Shown piece after piece: positions 29,828 to 38,621 of a DNA stretch of 64,000 bases. The position numbers were made by a program, and so were the translations under genes. The notes beneath the pieces were generated by a model. It was not told the origin of the DNA, did not search any database, and worked only from the letters and a program-made list of their open reading frames with translations. The DNA comes from Silvimonas terrae (GTDB lineage: Bacteria > Pseudomonadota > Gammaproteobacteria > Burkholderiales > Chitinibacteraceae). Every line of letters starts with the position of its first letter. Position 1 is the stretch's first letter. The stretch lies in NCBI RefSeq assembly GCF_014202765.1, contig NZ_JACHHN010000005.1:1-64000 (forward strand), read 5' to 3'.

Positions 29828-30319
29828 TTAACCCGCCGCCCGCAGCGTCAGCCAGACGCGCAGGTCAAATTCCAGTTGGTGATAATCCGGCTGCATGTGG
29901 CAGCACATCTGGTAAAAGGCCTTGTTGTGGTCTTTCTCTTTCAGGTGCGCCAGTTCATGCACCACGATCATGTTCAGAAACTCGGGCGGCGTTTCGCGAA
30001 AGAGGGTGGCGATGCGGATCTCGTTCTTGCGCTTGAGTTTGCCGCCCTGCACGCGTGAGGCAAAGGTATTGGTCCCCAGCGTGCCGCCAATCAGATCAAG
30101 CTGGTTGTCATACTGCACCCGCGCTGGCTGCGGCGCGTTTTTCAGATACCGCTGTTTCAAGTCAGTCACATAGTCGTACAGCGCTTTATCGGTCTGGATT
30201 TCGTTCCTGTCCGGGTAACGCTGGCTCAACCACGGGCCCAGCTCACCGCTATCGAGCAAACGCTCCACCCGTGCTACCAGCTCCGCCGGATATCCCGTCA
30301 GATACCGCAGTTTGCTCAT
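29828..30319 (-). CDS. YgjP-like (DUF45) zinc metallopeptidase
   Basis: 163 residues. The zinc motif is HELAHLKEKDHNKAFYQM (HExxH with a third histidine 5 residues on), typical of the YgjP/DUF45 family. The start ATG overlaps the stop of the MATE gene (ATGA), so the pair is probably co-translated. A much longer in-frame extension runs antisense-like through the MATE gene and is not real. Substrate and cell role are unknown. Confidence 0.87.
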   Translation of the reverse strand: MSKLRYLTGYPAELVARVERLLDSGELGPWLSQRYPDRNEIQTDKALYDYVTDLKQRYLKNAPQPARVQYDNQLDLIGGTLGTNTFASRVQGGKLKRKNEIRIATLFRETPPEFLNMIVVHELAHLKEKDHNKAFYQMCCHMQPDYHQLEFDLRVWLTLRAAG

Positions 30320-31722
30320 TTGGCCACCACTGCCTCGCCTGCGGCCGGGGTGGATGGCACCACCATACGCGCGCGACGCCAGCCACCAAAACGGTAGTAC
30401 AACAAGGCCAGGGTGAGCGAGACCACCGAGCCCACCGGGAAACTCCACCAGATGGCTTCCTGGCCCATGTGGGTGCTCATCAGGGAGGCAAACGGCAGCC
30501 GCGTCAGCCACATGGCAATGATCAGAATCACCAGCGGCGCCACCACCGCGCCAGTGGCGCGCACAGTGGCAAACAGCACAATGGTCACACCGAACAGAAT
30601 GAACGACCAGGAGACAATCCAGTCGATATGGCGGGCCACACCCATGGCCGTGGCGTCATCAGGCAAGAACAGGCCCAGTACCAGGTGGTCCAGCAGCAAT
30701 AACAGCGTGACCAGCGCACCCGTCATCAGAAAATTGAACAGCACACCGACCCGCGTAATCCGCGATACCCGGTCCCACAGCCCCGCACCGACGTTCTGCG
30801 CCACCATGGAGGACACGCCCGCGCCCAGCGCCAGCGCAGGCATCTGGATGTAGTTCCACAGTTGCGAGGCCACACCATACGCGGCGGTCACCGTCGAGCC
30901 GTGCGCATTCACCAGACTGATCATGACAATGGCGGAAGACGCAATCACCAGCATCTGCAACCCCATCGGCAGGCCCTTGAAGATCAGCGCGCGCAAGATG
31001 GCCGGGTCCGGCTTGAGGTAATGCAGTTCATGCCGCCCCAGCAACAGAAAATATTTGCGGCGCTTGAGAAACCACATCATGGCGATCAGGCTGCCGCTTT
31101 GTGCAATCAGCGTGGCCGTGGCCGAGCCGGCAATACCCATTTTGGGAAACGGACCCCAGCCAAAGATCAGGATCGGGTTAAGAATGATGTCCGTCACCGC
31201 CGAGAGCAGCATGAACCAGAACGGCGTACGCGAGTCACCGGTTCCACGCAGTGTCATCATCATGACGTTGTACAGATACATGAACGGCACGGCGATGAAG
31301 ATCACCCGCAAATACGCCACCGCGTAGGGGCGCGCGTCCGCTGGCGTGCCCATGGCATCCAGAATATGCGGCGTCAGGATGACCCCGGCCAGCGCCAGCA
31401 ACACGGACACCACCACAAAGAAGGTCGCACTGGTGCCGACGACGCGGCGGGCCTGATCCATATTGCGCGCCCCGACCGCCTGGCCGACCAGGATGGTATT
31501 GGCCATGGACAGCCCGAATACCACGCCCAGCAAAAAGAACAACACGATATTGGCGTTGGAGGTCGCCGTCAGCGCGGCTTCGCCCAGGTAATGCCCGACC
31601 CACATGGAGTTAATGGAGGCATTGAGCGATTGCAGCACGTTGCTGCCCAGCACCGGGAGCGAGAACAAAAACAGTGTCCGCCCCACCGGACCGGTGGTGA
31701 GATTCATACGGGACTTGGACAT
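30316..31722 (-). CDS. MATE-family multidrug efflux transporter
   Basis: 468 residues with 12 predicted helices. The N-terminal GPVGRTLFLFSLPVLGSNVLQSLN and two-fold internal repeat (GVVFGLSMANTILVGQAVGARN; GAGVSSMVAQNVGAGLWDR) are MATE hallmarks. It exports cationic drugs or metabolites in exchange for Na+ or H+. Substrates are not deducible. The downstream metallopeptidase overlaps by 4 bp. Confidence 0.92.
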   Translation of the reverse strand: MSKSRMNLTTGPVGRTLFLFSLPVLGSNVLQSLNASINSMWVGHYLGEAALTATSNANIVLFFLLGVVFGLSMANTILVGQAVGARNMDQARRVVGTSATFFVVVSVLLALAGVILTPHILDAMGTPADARPYAVAYLRVIFIAVPFMYLYNVMMMTLRGTGDSRTPFWFMLLSAVTDIILNPILIFGWGPFPKMGIAGSATATLIAQSGSLIAMMWFLKRRKYFLLLGRHELHYLKPDPAILRALIFKGLPMGLQMLVIASSAIVMISLVNAHGSTVTAAYGVASQLWNYIQMPALALGAGVSSMVAQNVGAGLWDRVSRITRVGVLFNFLMTGALVTLLLLLDHLVLGLFLPDDATAMGVARHIDWIVSWSFILFGVTIVLFATVRATGAVVAPLVILIIAMWLTRLPFASLMSTHMGQEAIWWSFPVGSVVSLTLALLYYRFGGWRRARMVVPSTPAAGEAVVAK

Positions 31723-31796
31723 GCAGCGGCCCCAGCTTTATGTGATGATCAGAGCCCCGAATATTGGCGCGTTTACGCGCGCACGCAAACCCTTTT

Positions 31797-32126
31797 ATGC
31801 AGCCCGTTGCCGAAGGCGTCACCACGCCCTGGTTTGTTTATCTGATTGAATGCCGCAATGGCAGCTTGTACACCGGCATCAGCAATGACGTGGCAGCGCG
31901 ATACGTCGCCCATGCCAGCGGCAAAGGCGCGCGTTATACCCGCGCCAATCCACCGGTACGCCTGATGGCCGTGCTGTGTTGTGCGGATCGGGCCGAGGCC
32001 TCGCGGCAGGAATACGCCACCAAACGGCTGAGCCCGAAAGCCAAACGGGCGCTCTGTGCCAGCAACCCGCCCGACGCCGCCTTGCTGGCGCAACTGGCCG
32101 ACCGCTTGATCAGCCCGGCAGGGTGA
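31797..32126 (+). CDS. GIY-YIG nuclease-superfamily protein (YhbQ/UPF0213 type)
   Basis: 109 residues. WFVYLIECRNGSLYTGISND holds the GIY-YIG-like pair (VYL...YTG) and the arginine follows in VAARYVAHASGKGARYTR. The length and sequence match the small UPF0213 group of single-domain proteins, probably nucleases of unknown target. I chose the ATG at 31797. Its last 17 bases overlap the 3' end of the convergent HD-GYP gene. Confidence 0.88.
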   Translation: MQPVAEGVTTPWFVYLIECRNGSLYTGISNDVAARYVAHASGKGARYTRANPPVRLMAVLCCADRAEASRQEYATKRLSPKAKRALCASNPPDAALLAQLADRLISPAG

Positions 32127-33498
32127 CTTCCGCCACGCGGCACAGCGCCTCAAAACAGCGCGGATCGATAGCGGTGCCGACACTCTTTTTCATGATCGCC
32201 AGCGTTTCATCCACCGACATGGCCGGGTGGTAGGGGCGTTCTGCACTGATGGCGTCAAAAATATCGGCCGTGGTCACAATGCGGGTTTCCAGCGTAATGG
32301 CTTCACCCTTGAGCCCGCGCGGGTAACCTGAACCATCCAGCCGTTCGTGATGCGCTGCGGCCATGCGCGCCAGTTCGCGGAACGAAGAAATGCGCGAAAG
32401 GATGGCCTCGGTATAGCTGGCGTGCATCTTCACGGCTTCCCATTCTTCATCGTCCAGCTTGCCGGGTTTATCCAGAATGGAGTTGCTGACACCCAGCTTA
32501 CCCACATCATGCAGCAACGCGGCGCGCCGCAGCCAGCGCCGGCGTGGCTCCGGGATATCCAGCGCGGCCGCAATGGCATCGGTATACAGGCCAACCCGCT
32601 GGCTGTGGCCAGCGGTAAACGGGCTCTTGGAATCCACCACCTCGCCAAACGCTTCGGCAATATCATCCAGGTAATCGTCATCCAGCGGCACGGCGTACTG
32701 CGCCGGCTCCAGCGCCAGCACCGCTTTGGTAATCTGGTCAGACTCCAGCATTTGCCAGAACAGGGCATCCGCCGCGATGGACTCAAACGCGCGGCACAGT
32801 TCCGGGTCAAACCATTTGCCGGCGCGATTGCGCACCTCGTTGATGGCCGCCCCGCGCCCGCCGGAAAAATGAAACACATCAATCACCTGGGCCAGCAAGG
32901 CAATTCGCGCGGCCAGCGGGATATCCTCGCCCTTGAGGTGCGCTGGTCGACCGGAACCATCCCAATGCTCGTCCAGCGAGCGGATACCGGCCGCCACGGA
33001 TTCGTTGAAACGCAGGCGCCGCGCGATTTCCGCGCCCCGGTCACAGCGGGTCTGGATCAACTCCTGCGACATCTCGCCGCCGTTCTTGAGCACATTCATG
33101 ATGGCTTGCAGGCGTTCGCGCCAGCGCGCGTTGCGACCCGTGTGGCTGAACACAAACCCGAGGATTTCCGGCAGGCCAGAGCCCACCAGTTTGAAGCTTT
33201 GCTTGAAGCCCAGATCGTCTGTGAGGTAAAGCTGGCAGATGCGCGCCGCGTTGCTGCTACAGCCCAGATCCTTGAGCAGCAGGGTGTAGTAGAGATCCCA
33301 CTGCTCCCGCTCGCTCACCCCCAGTTCCCGGGCGATATTGAGGCCAATCCAGCAGCAGCGGACACAATGGCCTTCTGGCTGGCCTTCGGTGATGTCCAGC
33401 GCATAGCTGAGCGAAGCCATCAGGTCCGCCAGCTTGAGACGCGACACCGGGCTGGCGGCGGCAGCGGCCGACATGAACAGGGTGGATTGTGCATTCAT
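32110..33498 (-). CDS. HD-GYP protein with a degenerate N-terminal HD domain
   Basis: 462 residues. The C-terminal domain (about 285-460) has the HD pair in AALLHDVGKLGV and the HHERLDGSGYPRGL motif (HHExxDGxGYP), so it is a likely cyclic di-GMP phosphodiesterase. The N-terminal half (about 25-250) looks like a second HD-type domain. Its expected His-Asp is replaced by KD in LLLKDLGCSS, so that copy is probably regulatory. No receiver or membrane segment is seen; the protein is cytosolic. Confidence 0.88.
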   Translation of the reverse strand: MNAQSTLFMSAAAAASPVSRLKLADLMASLSYALDITEGQPEGHCVRCCWIGLNIARELGVSEREQWDLYYTLLLKDLGCSSNAARICQLYLTDDLGFKQSFKLVGSGLPEILGFVFSHTGRNARWRERLQAIMNVLKNGGEMSQELIQTRCDRGAEIARRLRFNESVAAGIRSLDEHWDGSGRPAHLKGEDIPLAARIALLAQVIDVFHFSGGRGAAINEVRNRAGKWFDPELCRAFESIAADALFWQMLESDQITKAVLALEPAQYAVPLDDDYLDDIAEAFGEVVDSKSPFTAGHSQRVGLYTDAIAAALDIPEPRRRWLRRAALLHDVGKLGVSNSILDKPGKLDDEEWEAVKMHASYTEAILSRISSFRELARMAAAHHERLDGSGYPRGLKGEAITLETRIVTTADIFDAISAERPYHPAMSVDETLAIMKKSVGTAIDPRCFEALCRVAEVTLPG

Positions 33499-33660
33499 TC
33501 AGTGTGACTCCAGAACCGGACAGCCTGACACTGCTCTCCAGTCTGTAAGTTTATACACGCACAAAATCATGATTGAAATCAAATATCATGTTTTTGCTTA
33601 CGAATCGACCAACGGTTATCCGGCCCCCGGCCTACCCTGCGGAACAAGGCATAAATCCTT

Positions 33661-33666
33661 TATAAT
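33661..33666 (+). promoter_or_regulatory. -10 box upstream of the methyltransferase gene
   Basis: A perfect TATAAT about 85 bp before the GTG start, in an A+T-rich patch. The -35 region is poor. Confidence 0.4.
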
Positions 33667-33750
33667 TCAGGCTAATCCAGCTGCCCCAGTACCCGTTACC
33701 CCGGACAAACCAGCCCGACGCCGGTTTTTCTGTCCGTAAAGAGATCGCCC

Positions 33751-34572
33751 GTGAACAACACCCCTGAAATCCGCCCCGGCCAGTCGGTCGAATTGCTTAA
33801 ACAACTGCATATCCTGACCCGTGACGGCAAACTCAATCAGGACAGCCGCCGCAAGCTCAAGCAGATTTACCACCTGTACAACTTTATTGAGCCGCTGCTG
33901 ACCGAAGTGCTGAACCGTCATCCGGACGTGTCACTGGTGGATCACGGCGCGGGCAAGTCTTACCTGGGCTTTATCCTGTACGACCTGTTTTTCAAAGCGC
34001 GCGACGCCGGTCAGATCTACGGCATTGAAACCCGCCAGGAACTGGTAGATGGCTCCCGCGAACTGGCTGACCGACTGGGCTTTGGCCGGATGTCTTTTCT
34101 GCATGAAACGGTCGAGCAATCCATCACCTCCAGCGCCCTGCCCGAACAGATCGACGTGGTCACCGCGCTGCACGCTTGTGACACCGCCACGGACGACGCC
34201 ATCCGCTTTGCCCTGGAAAAAGACGCGCACCATATCGTGCTGGTGCCGTGCTGCCAGGCCGAAGTGGCCTCGCACCTGCGCAAGCTAAAGAACCAATCCT
34301 TTGGCAAAACGCCGCTGTCTGAAATCTGGCGCCACCCCATCCACACCCGCGAGTTTGGCAGCCAGATCACCAACGTCCTGCGCTGCCTGTTGCTGGAAGC
34401 GCATGGCTACCAGGTGACGGTGACGGAACTGGTGGGCTGGGAGCACTCGATGAAGAACGAGTTGATCATCGCCAGTAAATCCGGCCAGCGCCCACGTAAT
34501 GCCAAAGAGCGGGCAGAAGCGATTCTGGATGAACTGAATCTGGGTGAGATGCGCTACCGGTTTGTGTATTGA
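33751..34572 (+). CDS. SAM-dependent methyltransferase (Methyltransf_32-like)
   Basis: 273 residues from a GTG with AGAG 8-10 bases upstream. The N-terminal helical part precedes the class I SAM site SLVDHGAGKSYLGFILYD (about 62-79). TALHACDTATDDAIRFAL and VLVPCCQAEVA are the later family blocks (the DxxHACD and PCCQ motifs). It is related to eukaryotic METTL25/RRNAD1-type and bacterial uncharacterised methyltransferases; the substrate is unknown. It stands alone between the divergent HD-GYP gene and a repeat-rich gap. Confidence 0.82.
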   Translation: MNNTPEIRPGQSVELLKQLHILTRDGKLNQDSRRKLKQIYHLYNFIEPLLTEVLNRHPDVSLVDHGAGKSYLGFILYDLFFKARDAGQIYGIETRQELVDGSRELADRLGFGRMSFLHETVEQSITSSALPEQIDVVTALHACDTATDDAIRFALEKDAHHIVLVPCCQAEVASHLRKLKNQSFGKTPLSEIWRHPIHTREFGSQITNVLRCLLLEAHGYQVTVTELVGWEHSMKNELIIASKSGQRPRNAKERAEAILDELNLGEMRYRFVY

Positions 34573-34602
34573 GGGTGCGGGTGTTTTTGCATGCATGGCG
34601 GT

Positions 34603-34634
34603 CCCGGATTCTCGCTGCGCTTCATCCGGGCTAC
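34603..34634. repeat. REP-like palindrome, GTAGCCCGGAT family
   Basis: CCCGGATTCTCGC and GCGCTTCATCCGGGCTAC arms, the same unit as at 39229-39261. Confidence 0.8.
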
Positions 34635-34681
34635 AGGGCTACTGGCCTGCATTGCAAAGGCCACCTACGGCGGCCCACTGG

Positions 34682-34701
34682 ATTCCCGCCTGCGCGGGAA
34701 T
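34682..34701. repeat. dRS3-like 20-bp inverted repeat
   Basis: ATTCCC, eight bases, GGGAAT: an exact fit to the Neisseria dRS3 consensus. A single copy was noticed in this window. Confidence 0.5.
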
Positions 34702-34749
34702 GACGAAGTGGTGGGCAGGGCAACCCACTCTTGCGAGCAGACGGTTTGC

Positions 34750-34771
34750 GGGGTTGGGGTTGGGGTTGGGG
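34750..34771 (+). other. Four-tract G-quadruplex motif
   Basis: Four GGGG runs separated by TT, equal to the Tetrahymena-type telomere repeat. It should fold very stably on the plus strand. It lies between two repeat elements and not in a recognisable promoter. Confidence 0.75.
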
Positions 34772-34892
34772 TAGCCTTTGGTGTTGGAGTTGCCTTTGAC
34801 TTTCCTCCCCCATCAAAGCCCAGCGCCGAGGGCGTGGAGGGAGACCTTAGGCTCCCGACCAACCGAGGGCAGCCCGGAGGGCCGCCAGGCTG

Positions 34893-35064
34893 GGGTCGCC
34901 TTTCTTTTGGGTACTTTTCTTTGGCGACCCAAAGAAAAGTGCCGTGCTCCCGGGCACCCCCGGGTTTGTAAACGCCTTTCAGCCCCGCGCCAAAGGCGCT
35001 AACACGCACAACAATATAAACCAGGTCCGCCACCCCGGCCTGACGACCTTAATCCGGGCTACGA
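34893..35064. repeat. Dispersed hairpin element, copy 2
   Basis: It matches copy 1 at the start of the window: GGGTCGCCTTTCTTT, then a hairpin (ACTTTTCTTTG at 34913-34923, CAAAGAAAAGT at 34930-34940, 6-nt loop). CCGCGCCAAAGGCGCTAACA, CAACAATATAAACCAG and a REP-like end (CACCCCGGCC ... AATCCGGGCTACG) follow. Stem bases differ from copy 1 but still pair. Confidence 0.75.
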
Positions 35065-35135
35065 AGTGGCACTCCCTATCTATTTTGAAAGACGCTAAGA
35101 TGGATTGTGCCACAGCCCCCAATCCCCCTGCGCCC

Positions 35136-35888
35136 TCATCCCTCCCCTAAAACGCCCTCATCCCGCATCACCCCCAACTCATCCGTAAACACCCCACTCA
35201 CCCCCCAGCCCTTGAGTTCCCGCGCCCGCGCCACATCGTTCACCGTGTACGCCAGTACGTGATACCCCGCCTCGCGCACCGCATCGACCCGCGCAGCGGT
35301 CAGTAGTTTGTGGTTGCAATGCAAAGACACCGCTTCCAGCGTCTGCAAGCGTGCTTGCCAGTCCTCGTGCCAGTGATCAATCAGCCAGCCAACCGGCAAC
35401 CACGGGGCGGCGGTCACGGCGGCCTGGAGTGCTTCGTAAGAGAAAGAGGACAATAGCGGCGGCACGGCTTCACCTTGCCAGAACAGTGCAGCGTCCCGCG
35501 CCACCAGCTTGCCGGTGTCGACCTCCCGCCCAGGGCAGGGTTTGATTTCCACATTGGCCAGCAACTGGTTACGTACACAGTACAAACCCACGTCACTGAA
35601 TGCCGGGATGGGTTCGCCGGCAAACTCTTCACCTTTCCAGCGACCGGCGTCGATATCCTGCAATTGGGCAAAACGCTTGCTGGCCATGGGGCCGTGGCCA
35701 TCGGTGGTGCGCTCCAGCGTGTCGTCATGCAACAGCACGCAGACATTGTCCGCGGTGAGTTTGACGTCGAACTCCACCGCGCCATAACCGTATTCGGCAG
35801 CTTTCATCATGCCGGCCAGCGTGTTTTCCGGGGCCAGGCGGCCGCCGCCACGGTGGGCAAACAAAAAGGGGTAGGGCCAGTCGTTCAT
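35136..35888 (-). CDS. ugpQ: Glycerophosphodiester phosphodiesterase (UgpQ-like)
   Basis: 250 residues. The catalytic blocks are FLFAHRGGGRLAPENTLAG (His-Arg and Glu), AVEFDVKLTADNVCVLLHDDTLERTTDG (Glu, Asp, His) and LANVEIKPCPG (Glu, Lys). It hydrolyses glycerophosphodiesters to glycerol-3-phosphate and an alcohol. No signal peptide is visible, so it is cytosolic as in UgpQ. I chose the ATG at 35888; a GTG two codons earlier is also possible. No ugp transport genes lie nearby. Confidence 0.91.
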   Translation of the reverse strand: MNDWPYPFLFAHRGGGRLAPENTLAGMMKAAEYGYGAVEFDVKLTADNVCVLLHDDTLERTTDGHGPMASKRFAQLQDIDAGRWKGEEFAGEPIPAFSDVGLYCVRNQLLANVEIKPCPGREVDTGKLVARDAALFWQGEAVPPLLSSFSYEALQAAVTAAPWLPVGWLIDHWHEDWQARLQTLEAVSLHCNHKLLTAARVDAVREAGYHVLAYTVNDVARARELKGWGVSGVFTDELGVMRDEGVLGEG

Positions 35889-36140
35889 GAGCACATACCT
35901 GCATCAAAGTGGGGTGAACAGGTTCTCAGACGATTATGCAGCATGGATTGTTCCATCGACATGTCAGACCGCCCGCGCGCCCAAAGCGTCAAACCTGTCA
36001 GGCATGCGGTGTATACTGGCAGGCTTACCCGAAAATTCAGTAACGTGGCGTACCGGCTATTGTTTTTGCCTGATAGCACGGGTTTGTCACGCTGCGGCAA
36101 TATCGGTGTCATTCAATACAGTCATTGAGCGAGAGCAAGT

Positions 36141-36413
36141 ATGAGCAGAACCGTTAACTGCGTGAAACTCGGCCGCGAGGCTGAAGGCCTGGATTTTCCG
36201 CCAGTACCGGGTGATCTGGGAAAACGCCTGTGGGAAAGCGTCTCCAAAGAAGCCTGGCAAGCATGGGTGCGTCATCAGACCATGCTGATCAACGAAAACC
36301 GGCTGAATCTGGCAGACCCAAGCGCACGCAAGTATCTGCAACAGCAGATGGAAAACTATTTCTTTGGTGGTGGCGCAGATGCGGTACAGGGTTTTGTGCC
36401 GCCCTCGCCCTAA
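36141..36413 (+). CDS. yggX: Fe(II)-trafficking / oxidative-damage protection protein YggX
   Basis: 90 residues with the family start [21 protein letters not shown] (Cys7) and the central [21 protein letters not shown] block. YggX helps protect Fe-S clusters from oxidation and handles labile iron in the cytosol. It is followed after 111 bp by ppk1 on the same strand. Confidence 0.95.
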   Translation: MSRTVNCVKLGREAEGLDFPPVPGDLGKRLWESVSKEAWQAWVRHQTMLINENRLNLADPSARKYLQQQMENYFFGGGADAVQGFVPPSP

Positions 36414-36524
36414 GCACTAACGCGGCCGTCCACTGACGGCCGCTGATCGACAGGCACCACCCGCTTGCACGCCCGGCATGTTTCTTGCCGGGATAACGGA
36501 TCAATCAACCGCCACGCAGACACC

Positions 36525-38612
36525 ATGAACATGATCTACAAGCCCGCAGAAAACCAGTTGTTGCTTAACCGCGAACTGGGACTCCTGGAATTCAACCGCC
36601 GCGTTCTGGCGCAAGCGGAAGACCAGGGCAATCCGCTGCTGGAGCGGCTCAAGTTCCTGTGTATTGTTTCATCCAACCTGGATGAATTTTTCGAAGTGCG
36701 CATGGCATGGCTCAAGGAGAACATGAAGCTCTCCGCCACGCGCCTGTTGCCTGAGGGCGTCACGCCCATGCAGGCCTTCGAGTGGATCACGCGTGAGAGC
36801 CATGAGCTGGTTGAACGCCAGTACCGCGTGTTTGGCGAGGTGATGCTGCCGGCGCTGGCCGCAGAGGGCATCCACTTTTTCCGCCGGACGCTGTGGACAG
36901 ATACCCAGCGTGAATGGGTGCGGGATTACTTCTTCCGCGAACTGATGCCGGTGCTCACCCCAATCGGACTGGACCCATCCCACCCGTTTCCGCGCGTGCT
37001 GAACAAGTCGCTCAACTTCATTGTTGAGCTGGAAGGCCGGGATGCTTTTGGTCGTAATTCCGGCATCGCTATTGTGCAAGCGCCGCGTATTCTGCCCCGT
37101 TTTGTGAAATTGCCATCGGAAGTCAGCGGCGTGGAACACGGCTTTGTGTTCCTCTCGTCCATCCTGCACGCTCATGTCGATGAACTCTTTGCCGGCATGC
37201 GCGCCAAGGGTTGCTACCAGTTCCGCGTCACGCGGGACTCTGACGTGTCGGTGGATAACGATGAAGATGTGAAAGACCTGCGCGCCGCGCTGGAAGGCGA
37301 ATTGTCGCAACGTCCGTTCGGCAGCGCCGTGCGCCTGGAAGTGGCGGACAACTGCCCGCTGCATCTGCAGGATTTCCTCAAAGAACAATTCCGCCTGGAA
37401 GACGTGGACGTCTACCGCGTCAATGGCCCGGTGAACCTGGTGCGCCTGATGCAGGTGCCCGATCAGGTCGATCGCCCGGATCTGAAGTTTGAACCGTTCA
37501 TGCCCGGCACACCGGTAGAACTGCGCAAGCAGACCGACCTGTTTGCCGCCATCCGCCACGGTGACGTGCTGCTGCATCACCCCTACCAAAGCTTCACGCC
37601 GGTGATTGATCTGCTGCAGCAAGCCGCGCTGGACCCGGCGGTGATTGCCATCAAGATGACGGTCTACCGCACGGGTTCTGATTCCGCCCTGATGGAAGCC
37701 CTGGTGGAAGCCGCCCGCCGTGGCAAGGAAGTAACTGCCGTGGTGGAACTGATGGCGCGCTTTGATGAAGAAGCCAACATCAACTGGGCCGCCAAACTGG
37801 AACGCGCTGGCGCACACGTGGTGTACGGCGTTTACGGCTACAAGACGCATGCCAAGATGCTGCTGATCGTGCGTCGGGAAGAAGGCAAGCTGCGCCGCTA
37901 CGCCCACGTGGGCACCGGTAACTACCACCCGCGCACGGCCAAGCTGTACACCGACTTTGGTCTGATGACCGCGCATGAAGAAATCACCAGCGACGTGAAC
38001 GACGTGTTCATGCAGCTGACCGGTCTGGGTCTGGCCGGGGACCATTACCAGTTGTGGCAATCGCCGTTCACGCTGCAGCCCAATATGGTCAAAGCCATCG
38101 ACCGCGAAATTGCCCACGCGCGCCTGGGCCGCAAGGCAGTGATCATCGCCAAGATGAACGCCTTGCTGGAACCGACCATTATCGAAAAGCTGTACGAAGC
38201 CTCGCAGGCCGGTGTCACCATCCACCTGATCGTGCGCGGCGTGTGCGCACTGCGCCCGGGCATTCAGGGTATCTCTGAAAACATCCGGGTGCGTTCCATT
38301 GTCGGGCGCTTCCTGGAACACCACCGCGTGTTCTACTTCTATAACGACGGCGTGGAAGACCTCTACCTGTCGTCCGCCGACTGGATGGGCCGCAACCTGT
38401 TCCGCCGGATCGAAATTGCTTTCCCGATCCTGGACCCGCGTGTCAAACGCCGCGTCATCCGCGAAGGTCTGCGCCCGTATCTGGTCGACAATGCCCAAGC
38501 CTGGGAAATGCAGTCGGATGGCCGCTATCGCCGCAAGACCGCACGCACCGGCAAGAAACGCAGCGCCCAGGCGGGCTTGCTGGCCGATCTGGCCGCCAAG
38601 CAGCGCAACTAA
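36525..38612 (+). CDS. ppk1: Polyphosphate kinase 1
   Basis: Polymerises ATP gamma-phosphate into inorganic polyphosphate at the membrane face. 695 residues, normal for PPK1. The N-terminal domain opens LLNRELGLLEFNRRVLAQA. Catalytic histidines lie in VYGYKTHAKMLLIVRREEG and in the later GNYHPRTAKLYTDFGL / FLEHHRVFYFYNDG parts. I chose the ATG at 36525, because earlier in-frame sequence is REP-like spacer. sixA follows after 9 bp, a common pairing. Confidence 0.96.
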   Translation: MNMIYKPAENQLLLNRELGLLEFNRRVLAQAEDQGNPLLERLKFLCIVSSNLDEFFEVRMAWLKENMKLSATRLLPEGVTPMQAFEWITRESHELVERQYRVFGEVMLPALAAEGIHFFRRTLWTDTQREWVRDYFFRELMPVLTPIGLDPSHPFPRVLNKSLNFIVELEGRDAFGRNSGIAIVQAPRILPRFVKLPSEVSGVEHGFVFLSSILHAHVDELFAGMRAKGCYQFRVTRDSDVSVDNDEDVKDLRAALEGELSQRPFGSAVRLEVADNCPLHLQDFLKEQFRLEDVDVYRVNGPVNLVRLMQVPDQVDRPDLKFEPFMPGTPVELRKQTDLFAAIRHGDVLLHHPYQSFTPVIDLLQQAALDPAVIAIKMTVYRTGSDSALMEALVEAARRGKEVTAVVELMARFDEEANINWAAKLERAGAHVVYGVYGYKTHAKMLLIVRREEGKLRRYAHVGTGNYHPRTAKLYTDFGLMTAHEEITSDVNDVFMQLTGLGLAGDHYQLWQSPFTLQPNMVKAIDREIAHARLGRKAVIIAKMNALLEPTIIEKLYEASQAGVTIHLIVRGVCALRPGIQGISENIRVRSIVGRFLEHHRVFYFYNDGVEDLYLSSADWMGRNLFRRIEIAFPILDPRVKRRVIREGLRPYLVDNAQAWEMQSDGRYRRKTARTGKKRSAQAGLLADLAAKQRN

Positions 38613-38621
38613 GGCGAACCC

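Larger units (their letters stand above)
34573..35135. other. 563-bp gene-free, repeat-rich interval
   Basis: It holds, in order: a REP-like palindrome (34603-34634), a dRS3-like 20-bp repeat (34682-34701), a GGGGTT G-quadruplex (34750-34771) and the second copy of the hairpin element (about 34893-35064). Short open frames here are low-complexity or repeat-derived, and I see no gene. Confidence 0.8.

Noticed and set aside
34591-35150. Short frames in the repeat-rich gap
   Set aside because: They are translated repeats, low in complexity, and lack start signals.
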